This document shows positions 49,620 to 60,271 of a stretch of DNA of 64,000 nt, in pieces (the stretch's first letter is position 1; each line of letters opens with the position of its first letter). The notes under the pieces are model-generated. The model did not search any database, was not told the origin of the DNA, and worked only from the letters and a program-made list of their open reading frames with translations. Source of the stretch: Gymnothorax reevesii (taxonomy: Eukaryota; Chordata; Actinopteri; Anguilliformes; Muraenidae); contig CM056582.1 in the NCBI GenBank assembly GCA_029721435.1, forward strand, positions 43,792,611 to 43,856,610, read 5' to 3'. A program made the translations under genes and the position numbers.

Positions 49620-49624
49620 CGCGG
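49619..49624. repeat. Left copy of the 6-bp direct repeat TCGCGG (candidate target-site duplication)
   Basis: TCGCGG at the left junction is repeated at 60,206-60,211 directly before nt 14 of tRNA-Phe. Removing the insert and one copy restores the correct tRNA length, but nt 9-13 would read CGCGG rather than the usual AGCTC. Confidence 0.6.
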
Positions 49625-49650
49625 TACCCAGCAGCCGCTCATCTGTATTT

Positions 49651-49850
49651 TTGACTCCAATCACAGCGCCAGTTCCATCTTTGGTCTGCCAATCAAACGA
49701 GCAGTTCCATCTTTTGTCTGCTAATCAAACGAGCAGTTCCATCTTTGGTCAGTCAATCAAATGGCCGTATCCATCTTTTGCCTTTCGATGAGCCGGCTAA
49801 TCAGGGCTCGCTGTCCATCTTTCCGAGACGGCCAATCAGGGAGCTAGCGA
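49651..49850 (+). promoter_or_regulatory. Subterminal 32-bp repeats with CCAAT motifs
   Basis: Three tight 32-bp direct repeats start at 49,672, 49,704 and 49,736 (core GTTCCATCTTT then CAATCAAACGAGCA), followed by two diverged copies near 49,767 and 49,813. They contain repeated CCAATCA or similar and CCATCTTT. Position at the element's 5' end, upstream of the gene, suggests transposase binding sites, promoter elements or both. Confidence 0.6.
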
Positions 49851-50594
49851 CCTCGAAGCTGAAGCTGGGAGCAAGTACTGGCGCACAGAGTACAAGGAAA
49901 TTCAATGAAAAAGGTGTGAGAGAGATCTCAAATAGTCAGAAAAATGTAGGTATTACATACATTTGTGCACATAGGGCACACGTTTTAGTAACAAGTTATT
50001 CATTCTTTTACAACGCCGGTTAAGTCCGTGTTACCAAGTGTCTCACTAGCTTGTAAAGTACATTCATTTTATTTGGGCGCGGATTAAAAGGCGCAAAGAC
50101 GCCGTTTGTGCAAAGATCGTGATATAACGCTTATGGTATGTTAGTGATTAAGGTATTTTTAGGTGTGAATAAATACGGAGTTAAATACGATTTATTTTGT
50201 ATTAAGTCATCCATTCATATTTTTCAACCTGCTGCTTAGTGACAGCTTCTTTGGATAACCTTGGTTAACTATAGGTGATGACTTGAAGCTACCCAGGTAC
50301 ATTTTACTTCATTATACTTGAGATGGGATTTCTACTGTATGCAACAAAGTAAAAGGGGAAATCATGTGTCTTATTTTTCAGACAGTATAATAATTCTTTA
50401 CTTTACATGTATCTCTAGGTGTGTTAATTTTGAATGTATGATCAACTGTATGATTAAGTGCTCCTTTTTTGGATTTTTGGATAGAAAAATCTCCTACTTC
50501 TTAAGCTAAATGAAGTTTTGTTTATTTCATAGTCTCAGAACTAGTATCTGTGTCATGAATGTATATTTTCCAACCGTTCAGTATTTTATTTTAG
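49851..50594 (+). other. 5' leader or first intron of the transposase gene
   Basis: No coding segment recognised. A donor-like AAG|GTGTGAG near 49,913 could end a non-coding first exon, joined to the acceptor TTTTATTTTAG at 50,584-50,594 that directly precedes the start codon. AT-rich in its second half. Confidence 0.4.
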
Positions 50595-52543
50595 ATGTCT
50601 GGAAAATCCCACAAGGCCATGGATGATGCCCACTGGCACAAACGCCTGCAAAAGTTTGCAGACACTGGCGTTTGGCCTTCCAGTGAGGGTAACAGACCTG
50701 CGCCCCGCCAGAAAAAGTGGCATCTTTATTATCAAATGGTAAACTTTTAAAAGAACACATTTCAAGTCAGAAAAACACCCTAACTGAAATCAATTTTATT
50801 TTATTTCTAATATATAACTGGCATAGTAAGGGGTGGTAAATAAACATGTGATACTGTTTTTTAATACTAGTTTACAGTTATAGTGTGCAATTTTGCAACT
50901 GATATTGCTACACTTTGTGGTTACAGATAGAGAAGTGTCCTCTTCGATTGAGAGGACAGGCTACCCTTCTTCAAGGATCCCAGAGCTGTTCCTGTGGATT
51001 TCACAAGGTAAACTTAATTAAATTCAACACACAACTAAAATGGTGATTGTATTTCATCTGAATGTTGGCTGCACACTACTGTACTTATTACTGGTGTTTT
51101 TTTTTTTCAGGCAAGGGAGCATGCGAGGGCTTCTACATCTGGGGAAGAGCAATCTCAATCCAGTCAGTCCACAGGAGGACTGACTGGATCCACAGCCACT
51201 GCATCCACAGCTGTCTCATCAATGGGACCAAGTCCGGTAAAGAGGACAAAACTGGTATTGTCCATGGTAAATATAACTTTCTTTATAAAGCCAAAAACCG
51301 TACAGTTATTAACAGATTATTACATTAACCTCTGAAATATGTATTTGTTTATATTTCTCTGTTGCTTTATTCAGTTTGAAAGATCGAGGTTTGGCTCCTA
51401 TGTTCAAACCCCAAAGCCAAACCTCAATTCCCAGAGGAAAAAAGCTTCTCAGGTAAGTATTAAGGACTATAACTTAAGGTTCACAAAAATCTGTTGTGTT
51501 GTTTTGTATTTCAACTGTCTAAAACTGTCTACACAGACGCAAAGTAACCCTGGTTCTACTGCTGCTGCCACCACTTCCCCATCTCAATCTCCCTCTACAA
51601 ACAACCTTCCATCTCCGCGCCATCATTCCCCTGTGTGTCCATCCCCATCTGACTTCTTCCTTGCTCCACCACCAGCGGTGAAAAGACCAGCCCCAGGTCT
51701 CCATGTGCCAGTGCTTGTGGCTGAGATGAACCCTGTAAGCTGCTTTTTAAATCTTTAACATAACCCATACTATTTTATCCATTCATATTGCTTCTCTTTA
51801 TAACTATGCTCATATTTTATCACAGCAGGACCCCCCTCAGCCACAATGTTCTGTGGAGCTCCCTCTCTTGTGGCCAGAGACTATTCCAGTGCAAGATCAC
51901 AAGTGGGTGTCTGCAGCTCTTTTTAAAGTTGGGGCAAGTGGAAAGCTGGAGCTGCGTGACACTTTACAGCTTTGGTACAACCCTCCTCCACCAGCCCTGT
52001 TGTACCACCAGGCTCCCACCCCTGACCGTTTTTTCTCCCACCGTCTCTTCTTGTGGATGCCGTATAGACTGTGGAAAGTGCGGTTGGTTTGTACCAACCT
52101 TACCTGTACAAGGCATCCACTTGCTGGGGGTGGCCTGCACAGGAGAGTCAGGAAGGTGCTAGACATTGACTGCTTCTATAACCTTGCTACAGAGACATTG
52201 ATCTGCAGCAAGTGCAGAAGCAGCTATGTGTCTACTGGTCAGAACATTCTCCAGCAACTGGACCTGGCTCACCGATCAGAGTTCAGGGTCATCCTCACTC
52301 GCAAGTGAGTCATGAAATAGACTGAATTATGTTTTTTTCTTTTCTTTTTTTTTGGAGAAATTTATTTGAATACTCTTTCATAGGTACGCCTGTGACATGC
52401 GTGTCATTCGCCTCTTGCGAGAAAGAACCCTTGGGAATGGGCCTGCACGCATCATCAGCCAGCTGAAGGAAAACCACAGTGAGGTAAATTGTAAATTTCA
52501 CAACAGCAATATAAACCAAGGACTATAATGCCACACGCACACG

Positions 52544-52574
<31 letters not shown>

Positions 52575-55500
52575 AGACTTATTTCTTTGCAGTGGCTAAT
52601 TCACTTGAAACACTCACCTCTACCTCTCAGTTGTTGCTCTGCTGGACTGATTAATATACCTTAACATACTGGTTAATTTATTCTTGATTCTAGGTATACT
52701 CCAGTAAAATATTAAATATCATCATCTATCCCTTATAAAAAATTAATATCATTACTGAATTACATTTTAGTCGTCTGTACTTTTTCAAAAGACCTGCTGA
52801 CTCTGCTGTTTTAATAACGCCACTGTCACTTAAAAAGCACCACTGTGTTTTAGGTACTTTTGGATTTCCCCACTTGGGTATCAGTAAAGGTGTATCTTCT
52901 GATTAATGTTATTTCAGGAGTGGCTCCAGTGTGTTGGAAGATACACCTCTGAGTGTATCGCCTTCATGTCCAACCCCAGCCTGCGGCCGCCCTACTTCCA
53001 GGAGCCCCCACAGCCAGAAGTTATCCCCAGCTACAAATGGATCCTGACTGTTTACAGCCACGATATCCTTAACAGGCTTGAGGATATCAATGCCCATATT
53101 ACTAGTACATACGGATCCATTTTAAAACTGGACTCAACTAAAAAGGTTTGAACTGATCTCTGGACAACTGCATTCTTAATTAAAGTTTAAATTCTGGTTT
53201 TGAAACGGTTATTTACTCCTAAGATTCTTTAGACTAGAGTATCACATCTTTGGCACATACGATCCTTGACATCATTTCACCTGTTTAGAAATCGTTTTGC
53301 TTAGACAGAAATTGTTCATGATTCAGCTCATGCTGTACCAATACAATACCCTAAAAACTCTGTGTCTAATTATTTATTTGCATTTTCAGATCACTAAGAA
53401 GTTGACAGGGCCTGCTAAAGGCACAGCACAATGGCTGACGTCAGTTGGAAATGAGGTGGGCCAGGTCCTCATCAGTGTCCTGACTGCAAATGAAGGTCCT
53501 GGATTGGATCAGATGGCTGCAGGCTTGGTACAGAGGTATCAGAAGGCAGGTGTGGCTCCCCCCATTGCTTTATATGTAGACTGTGGCTGCTGCAAAGAAG
53601 GTGGTGAGACAAAACTGAAGATGCGCTTCAGCGGGTGGCCAGATCTCATCGTTCGCCTTGATATCTGGCACTTCATGCGACGGCTGGCAGTAGGCTGCAC
53701 CACAGACGCCCATCAACTGTATCCCACTTTTATGGCCCGCATGTCAGCATGCATTTTTGAGTGGGACGCAGGGGATGTGGCTCTGCTGCGAAGGGCCAAG
53801 AGAGAGCAGCTGATGCAGCAGAACTGGCCTGCACTTTCTGAGAGGGAGCTGGACCGCCACATAACCAAGGCAGAGCTGGCCTTGCACTGTAGGAGGAGGA
53901 CCAGAGGAGAAGCAAAAACAATTTTCCTCCTTGATCAGCTTCTATGGGAGCTCATGAGTGACAAGGGGAAGGATGCACTTGGTGTTCCCCTTTTCAACAG
54001 GGAGAGGATGCAGCACATCTGGAAAACCCAGAAGCGGCATGTGACATGCATTCAGGACCCCCCAGATGTATCACTTTACACCGAAACAGGAATGGTAATG
54101 AAGGGAGGTGTCCAACTAAAAACCTTCAGATGTGCAAGGGGCTCCACATCCCTGGAATCCTTTCATTGTCACCTTGCACGATTCATTCCAGGTTTGTGTT
54201 TATGATTCATAGAGTTTAATATTCCTGCCTTTATAAAAAATGTAATAGATGCAGCTATGATGTGCATGCACTCAATGATATATTGTCATATATTACCATC
54301 CTGGTCACAGGTCTGAACAACACAATAAATTGATGCAAGACCACTTATTGCCCTTGATCATTAAATGCACACACACCATAATTGCAGTATTATAGAAGAA
54401 ATACTATATTGAGCTTTGACAATTTGTTGCTGTTTTTTTTTTGTATCATACTGCATTGTCAACCTTCTTCCATTTAGAAGTTAATTCTATGATCTCCTTG
54501 TGAAATAAGAAAAACAAGCTCATCAGTCGGGGGCTGCAAATAAAACTTCTCAACAAAATAATCTCATATTGCGGATTTTTTTCTTTGTCTTTCTTTCAGG
54601 GAACAGCGCCAACGCTGTAAATTTTCAAATTTATCTCCTGGATGGCCTGCACCGCTGGAACCAGAACCGCGCTGCTGCTGCTGCAGCTGAACCATCTCCG
54701 CTGCACAGTTACACAGGAGAGCTGGTTCATTGCGTCAACAACCAGTATGAAAAAGTGTTTGGCAGAAAACTGGTTCCTACCTTTATGCCACCTGCTAAAT
54801 ACACAGGTGAGGGTTTTGTAATTACTGCATAAAAAATATCTCATGTTTATGTTTATATACATATATTTACTCAATGAAAATGCAACACCAGTTCGGATTC
54901 AAATAATTTTGTGACTCAAATTTATTTTCTAATTTTAATAATTCAAATATGTTGGGTGGGTTTACTTTGATGAATTAAATGCGTTAATGGGCTGATTTGG
55001 ACAATAATAAACAGATGCATTAAACTACATACAAAACGTACTGATGCTGGACGTACTACACCCAAAACGGTGTGGCACTTGCCGAGCGCTTACTCCCGCG
55101 TCTAGCATACCCAGGGCCCTGTTCCGTTGTTCAGTCGACAGATGTGGCATTATGACACTTAAAAATGTTTTTTGTGTGGCTTTTATCATGACTTTATATA
55201 GGGAAGACAACCCCTCCTTCATTTCAACCACGGTACCTGCACAACTCCTGATCCCATATGTTGTGCTCAATATGGATTGATGAGAGTCCAACTCACACTG
55301 TTGAGTTACATGATGATCATTCATGTGTAATGAGGTACACATTGTGACCCCAATGGTCACTTAAGAACTCAAATTGGACATCTCAAGTCCTGAGCAAAAA
55401 TAAACCAAAATTTAGAGTGTTGCGTTTTCATTGCCTTTTGAGTATATGTGTGTGTGTGTGTGTGTGTGCAGGTCTCATCTTAATTTTCTTTTATCAATAT

Positions 55501-57289
55501 TTTCTCAGGGGAGCTGATTGGTGTGCAGTATTTGCTGCAACAAAATAATGAGCCACTGCAAAACATGCAGAGCAGCTGCGTGGAGACCACCGAGCAGCTG
55601 GAGGACCTGGATGTGGAAGAGCAAGGGGAAGAGGACGAGGGATTTATTGAAGAGGTGGGAGAAGAAGCCACTGTGTCAGATCTGGTGGACTGCGAAGAGG
55701 TTCAGCCGCCCAGTACCTCTTCTACCCCCAGCACTTCAATAATATCTAGCAGCTTGCCCCCTGAAGCACCTCTCCACCCAACAGCAGAACTCAATCCTCC
55801 AGCTCCTGTCACTCCATCCTCTGTCCCTTCTCCAGCTCAGGTCCATCCTCCAGCTGCTGTCCCTCCTCCATCCTCTGTCCCTTCTCCAGCTCAGGTCCAT
55901 CCTCCAGCTGCTGTCCCTCCTCCATCCTCTGTCCCTTCTCCAGCTCAGGTCCATCCTCCAGCTGCTGTCCCTCCTCCATCCTCTGTCCCTTCTCCAGCTC
56001 AGGTCCATCCTCCATTCACAGCCACCCTGGCAGAACTTAACCCTCCGGTCCCAACCCTACCTTCAGCCTCTTCCTGCCCTCCAGCCCCTCCACAGCCACC
56101 TGCCCCTTCCCAAGCTGTGGATGCAAACAGCCTCCCTGGTATGGACAGAGTGGATACTCTAGCGGAGTACCTGGTGGAGCTCCGCCATCAGACAGGTCTC
56201 ACTCTGACCAATCAGCAGGCCTACACCATCGTCAGTCTGTGGCAGAATCTCACAGATTTTGATAAGCAGCGGGTGGTGTATGCAGCTCGACACCAAGACA
56301 GGCTGTTGACTGGTCGCTTCAGAACCCCTAAACAGCGGTCTGATTTCACCCCTGGAGTAGAGAGCACAAAGAGGTGTGTCCTTGGCTCAAAAGGCTCCCC
56401 TGCACAGTGGCCAAGCTGTTGCAGACTCATTGAAACCATCTTTGTCAGGCTTTGTGACATCCATAGAAGCCCAAGAAAGAGGGAGAAGGAAAGCCTGTCA
56501 AGATGGTCTCTTATTCTGCAAGACTACAAAAAAATCAGGCAGCTGCTGCTCTGCAATGGACTGGTGATGGAGCACACCACTCTTCAACCTGTTGAGGTTA
56601 ATCAGACCACCCTGATTCAGTGGCATAATAAACGGCTGAAAGGTCAAGAGGTTGGAATTCTTTTAAAGGATGTGCAGCTGCCTGAAGCACGGCCATTGGC
56701 AGCGGTACCTTTACTGCCTGCCAAACCACAGCCCCTGTTTCCCATTCAGCATCACCATCCCCATCAGCTGCATGCATACCTGATGCCAGCTAATACAGCT
56801 GGGCAGGCCAGAAGCAAGATCAGGTGGGCTCCAGCCACCACTGTCCAGCCTTCAGCCACCACTGTCCAGCCTCCAGCCACTTTATTCCATCTTCCAGCCA
56901 CATCCTTCCATCCTTCAGCCACCTCCATCCAGCGAGGGTCAGGATCAGGGCCCAGGCCCATCCAACCAAGGCCCATAACTGTCCAACGGCAGCTGTTACC
57001 ATCAACACAAACTGAACCCATTGTGCCACTGCCCCCCTGCCCTGTTCCTGGGTCATCCCCCCCCTCAGCTGGCATTCATCATCAAACATTAAAAAAACGA
57101 AAATACACACGCACTGCAACATCAAATGTTTGCAAGAAGTGTGGTTCCTTTCGTACTGCAGACACTGGTCACAGTCAGTACAAAGGGAAAATGTATTGCC
57201 CCAAAATAGAAACAATGTCAAAAGAGGAATGGCTAGAGGCAATGCATAAGGCAGCTTTTGAGGAAAGCCTCAACATAAATCTTTTGTAA
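50595..57289 (+). CDS. DDE-type transposase, 11 coding exons, 1,417 aa (Dada-like?)
   Basis: Exons: 50595-50738, 50927-51007, 51111-51266, 51375-51452, 51537-51734, 51826-52304, 52384-52483, 52918-53145, 53390-54191, 54600-54806, 55509-57289; all introns are GT-AG and phases join without a stop. The ATG has TAG just upstream in frame, fixing the start. Residues 75-218 are Ser/Pro-rich. Residues 285-378 form a zinc-ribbon-like region (C308-x4-C313, C346-x2-C349) resembling a family of unknown function found with fish transposases. Candidate catalytic residues are D484 (KLDSTKK), D579 (RLDIWHFMRR, a D-x2-H motif as in hAT/MuDR/P-like enzymes) and E744 (STSLESFH); D552 is the alternative second Asp. 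A Pro-rich segment with 18-residue repeats follows, then a conserved-looking region at about 975-1140 and a C-terminal C1366-x2-C1369...H1379...C1388 motif. It probably cuts and joins the element's ends. Exon 6 could start 3 nt later (NAGNAG acceptor). The family is not proven. Confidence 0.8.
52532..52576. repeat. CA microsatellite
   Basis: Run of CA repeats with a few CG interruptions, in the intron after coding exon 7. Confidence 0.9.
52577..52917. other. Rest of intron 7 of the transposase gene
   Basis: AT-rich intronic DNA with no recognised element; ends in the acceptor TTATTTCAG. Confidence 0.6.
54192..54599. other. Intron between coding exons 9 and 10
   Basis: 408 bp of AT-rich intron, donor GTTTGTG and acceptor TTTCTTTCAG. 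No gene or repeat recognised. Confidence 0.6.
54870..55442 (-). mobile_element. Deleted Tc1-like element (MITE-like, 573 bp) in the last intron
   Basis: Ends are inverted copies starting CTCAA and continuing into a shared AATGAAAA-TGCAACAC-like block, flanked by TA on both sides (54,868-54,869 and 55,443-55,444), the Tc1/mariner target. On the - strand a short frame starting at 55,150 reads MPHLSTEQRNRALGMLDAG, a typical N-terminal helix-turn-helix of Tc1-like transposases, but the catalytic part is absent. A non-autonomous copy nested in the larger transposon. Confidence 0.8.
55445..55470. repeat. TG microsatellite
   Basis: About 12 TG repeats directly beside the right TA of the Tc1-like insert. 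Confidence 0.9.
55816..56013 (+). repeat. 54-bp coding minisatellite in the transposase
   Basis: About 3.7 copies of a 54-bp direct repeat that keep frame and encode an 18-residue Pro-rich unit (SSVPSPAQVHPPAAVPPP). Nearly identical copies indicate recent expansion. Probably a flexible linker between the catalytic part and the C-terminal region. Confidence 0.92.
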
Positions 57290-57390
57290 ATAAGTGTATA
57301 TATTGCTTGTTTGAAGATCTTTTTATGTTAGTTCATTGTTTTATTAGTGTGTTTGCATTGTTAAATATTGATATTTATGTGTTTGGTGTA

Positions 57391-58994
57391 TAAAACCCAA
57401 AACCAGTGAAGTTGGCACGTTATGTAAATCGTAGATAAAAACAGAAAAGAATGATTTGCAAATCCTTTTCAACTTGTATTCAATTGAATACACTGCAAAG
57501 ACAAGATGTTTAATGTTCAAACTGAGAAACTTTATTTTTTGTTTGCAAATAATCATTAACTTAGAATTTAAAGGCAGCAACACATTGCAAAAAAGTTGGC
57601 ACAGGGGCCTTTTTACCACTGTGTTACATCGCCTTTCCTTTCAACGACACTCAGTAAACGTTTGGGAACTGAGAAGACCAATTTTTGAAGCTTTTCAGGT
57701 GGAACTCTTTCCCATTCTTGCTTGATGTACAGCTTAAGTTGTTCAACAGTCTGGGGTCTCCGTTGTCGTATTTTACGCTTCATGATGCGCCACACATTTT
57801 CAATGGGAGACAGGTCTGGACTACAGGCAGGCCAGTCTAGTACCCGCACTCTTTTACTACGGAGCCATGCTGTTGTAACGTGCAGAATGTGGCTTGGCAC
57901 TGTCTTGCTGAAATGAGCAGGGGCGTCCATGAAAAAGATGTTGCTTGGATGGCAACATATGTTGCTCCAAAACTTGTATGTACCTTTCAGCATTAATGGT
58001 GCCTTCACATATGTGTAAGTTGCCCATGCCTTGGGCACTAATACACCCCCATACCATCACAGATGCTTGCTTTTGAACTTTGCGCCTATAACAGTCCGGA
58101 TGGTTCTTTTCCTCTTTGGTGCGGAGGACACAACGTCCACAGTTTCCAAAAACAATTTGAAATTTGGACTCGTCAGACCACAGAACACTTTTCCACTTGC
58201 ATCAGTCCATCTTAGATGAGCTTGGGCCCAGTGAAGCCGGCGGCGTTTCTGGGTGCTGTTGATAAATGGATTTCGCTTTGCATTGTAGAGTTTTAACTTG
58301 TACTTGCAGATGTAGCGACGAACTGTAGTTACTGACAGTGGTTTTCTGAAGTGTTCCTGAGCCCATGTGGTGATGTCCTTTACACACTGATGTCGGTTTT
58401 TGATGCAGTACCGCCTGAGGGATCAAAGGTCACCAGCATTCAATGTTGGTTTTCGGCTTTGTCGCTTACGTGCAGTGATTTCTCCAGATTCTCTGAACCT
58501 TTTGACGATATTACGGACCGTAGATGATGAAATCCCTAAATTTCTTGCAATAGATGGTGAGGAATGTTGTTTTTAAACTTTTCGACAATCAGCTCACGCA
58601 TTTGTTCACTAAGTGGTGACCCTTGCCCCATCCTTGTTTGTGAATGACTGAGCATTTCAGGGAAGCTGCTTTTATACCCAATCATGGCACCCACTTGTTC
58701 CCAATTAGCCCGTTCACCTGTGGGATGTTCCAAATAAGTGTTTGATGAGCATTCCTCAACTCGCTCAGTCTTTTTTGCCACTTGTGTCAGCTTTTTTGAA
58801 ACATGTTGCAGGCATCAAATTCCAAATGAGCTAATATTTGCAAAAAATTACAAAGTTTACCTGTTCGAACATTAAGTAACTTGTCTTTGCAGTGTATTCA
58901 ATTGAATATAGGCTGAAAAGGATTTGCAAATCATTGTATTCGGTTTTTATTTACGATTTACACAACGTGCCAACTTCACTGGTTTTGGGGTTTG
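57391..58994 (-). mobile_element. Tc1/mariner-like element, about 1.6 kb, full length but decayed
   Basis: Long terminal inverted repeats (over 100 bp, sharing CCAGTGAAGTTGGCACGTT near both ends) with TA at the outer edges. The length and an internal - strand transposase relic are typical of Tc1-like elements. It lies about 100 bp after the stop codon of the larger transposase gene. Confidence 0.88.
57613..58631 (-). pseudogene. Tc1-like transposase pseudogene
   Basis: Starts at an MGQGS-type N-terminus at 58,631 and spans about 340 codons, the usual Tc1 length. The reading frame is broken by several frameshifts and stops; recognisable pieces are an N-terminal HTH (58,536-58,631), a middle piece (58,202-58,426) and a C-terminal piece (57,613-58,060) with the SPDLSPIENVW block that contains the last catalytic acid of DD34E enzymes. 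Cannot make an active protein. Confidence 0.88.
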
Positions 58995-59480
58995 TACCAT
59001 AATAAAGTTGTTCAATCACTCAAATTTTATTATTTATTATTATGTTATTGTTTTATATATTTATTTATTTTATTTTTTAAGCAATTTCTATTGCCATTCC
59101 ATTCACAGTTCTTACGATTTTTTGGGGACTACTGTTTTTTTATTTATTTTTCTGTTGTTTTTCTTTGGATTGCACTTTAATTGTTTTTGAGTGTGCCTTT
59201 GTGTGCCTTTTTGCTATTTTTCCTGCATTCTTTCCATATTTCATTTTATATATTCCTAGTAATCCGATGTGATTTAAAAAAAAAAAAGTGTTCCAAAACC
59301 TCCAACACAATCTTACTTATTTAACACATTTTAGTGTCAGCATATCACCACTATTTTGTTTAATGGTGCTCCTAATAATTGTGGTAAAAATACAACTTCA
59401 GTGAACATACATCCAAAGCTGATAACACATCTTCTATTGTAAAAAATGTAGATGAAATCCAAGACTCAACTGAACTATAA
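58995..59480. other. AT-rich stretch without a gene
   Basis: T-rich low-complexity DNA (runs of TTATT and TTTTT) with no recognised domain or element. Confidence 0.6.
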
Positions 59481-59693
59481 AGAACTAGCTGCTACCCGCT
59501 ACCCGGAGTGAAATTGCCATTTTTTTGTGTGTGCATGACCGTTTTTCAAAAATCGGGCGACGTCAAGTCCTTCCTGGTGTCCAACTGGATATTCACACCA
59601 AATTTGGTGATAATCGGTTGAGAAATGTAGGAGAAAAACATGTACATACACACAGACAGACAGACAGACATCGACCTCAAATATATTATAGAT
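59481..59693 (+). mobile_element. Retroposon-like 3' tail (possible LINE or SINE end)
   Basis: Contains GCTACCCGCTACCCGG, then ACCAAATTTGGTGATAATCGG and a short ACAG tetranucleotide run (59,650-59,670), a combination I associate with 3' ends of LINE-type elements. No reverse transcriptase sequence is present. Could be an unrelated repeat. Confidence 0.35.
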
Positions 59694-60080
59694 TTATTCT
59701 TATCAAAAAGAATAATTGTGAAAAGTACATCACAACATATGCATAATAGATATAAACTTTACAAAAGGGTTATTGCAGTATAACAGGTACAGGGACAAAA
59801 CAAAAGGTTTGGGGTGATGGGGGAGGTGTGATTGCATATCAAAGATCTATTGGGCATTACAAGAGACAGGCAGGAAGAGGTTCTTTGACAAAAGTAAGAT
59901 AAATATTGCTATACTGCTCTATAATATGAGTATTTAATGTATTAAATGCAAAACATGCTCTACAATGAAAATGCTTCATTTTTGCACTGAGTCAAGAACA
60001 TTTGCATGCATAAACGGATGTGATCAGACATTCAGCGTTTAGGGTGGGAATTAACTGCATTAAAACACAATAAACAAAAT
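59694..60080. other. Unassigned DNA
   Basis: No open frame, RNA gene or repeat recognised. An ATTTGCAT octamer occurs near 59,999, but no snRNA gene is beside it. Confidence 0.5.
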
Positions 60081-60087
60081 TCAGTTC

Positions 60088-60118
60088 TGCCCATGGCTGG
60101 ATTCGAACCCTGATCAAC
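60088..60118 (-). other. tRNA-like B box fragment
   Basis: On the - strand, GATCAGGGTTCGAATCCAGC contains a perfect B box (GGTTCGAATCC). The T stem around it pairs poorly and no A box or anticodon arm lies upstream, where a purine-rich run begins. Possibly the end of a tRNA-derived SINE or chance. Confidence 0.3.
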
Positions 60119-60179
60119 CCTTTTTTTCCCGCATTTTTTTCTTCCCTTTTCTTCCCCCTTCTCCCCCTTCTTCCCCCCA
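60119..60179. repeat. Polypyrimidine tract
   Basis: About 60 bases almost entirely T and C on the + strand. Confidence 0.85.
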
Positions 60180-60205
60180 CTATACGGACTATTGTTCCCC
60201 AGCTT

Positions 60206-60211
60206 TCGCGG
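60206..60211. repeat. Right copy of the 6-bp direct repeat TCGCGG
   Basis: Lies directly against nt 14 of the split tRNA-Phe; partner of 49,619-49,624. Confidence 0.6.
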
Positions 60212-60271
60212 AGTTGGGAGAGCGTTAGACTGAAGATCTAAAGATCCCTGGTTCAATCCTGGGTTTCGGCA
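60212..60271 (+). pseudogene. 3' remnant of the split tRNA-Phe (nt 14-73)
   Basis: Begins AGTTGGGAGAG and keeps the GAA anticodon arm, T arm and acceptor 3' strand, with G46 to A, G57 to A and C62 to T. It lacks nt 1-13 including most of the A box, so it should be silent. Confidence 0.93.

Larger units (their letters stand above)
49625..60205 (+). mobile_element. 10.6-kb insertion carrying a DDE-type DNA transposon (Dada-like), inside tRNA-Phe
   Basis: Non-array DNA bounded by a 6-bp direct repeat and interrupting tRNA-Phe between nt 8 and nt 14. It holds an intact-looking spliced transposase gene on +, subterminal repeats at the left end and two nested Tc1-like elements. Dada elements are fish DNA transposons that insert into U1, U6 and tRNA genes and make 6-7 bp duplications, which fits. 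I cannot find matching terminal inverted repeats beyond a possible CGCG, so the right boundary of the transposon itself could lie before 60,205, with unrelated DNA filling the rest. Superfamily assignment is inference. Confidence 0.6.

Noticed and set aside
55736..56015. Antisense frames of 90 and 68 codons with Trp-Arg or Glu-Gly repeats
   Set aside because: They are shadows of the 54-bp coding minisatellite on the + strand.
59999..60006. Octamer ATTTGCAT as an snRNA-type distal promoter element
   Set aside because: No snRNA gene or proximal element follows; an 8-mer is expected by chance in AT-rich DNA of this length.
49625..60205. Retroviral or LTR element as the source of the insertion
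   Set aside because: No long terminal repeats, reverse transcriptase, protease or gag-like region; the coding potential is transposase-like.
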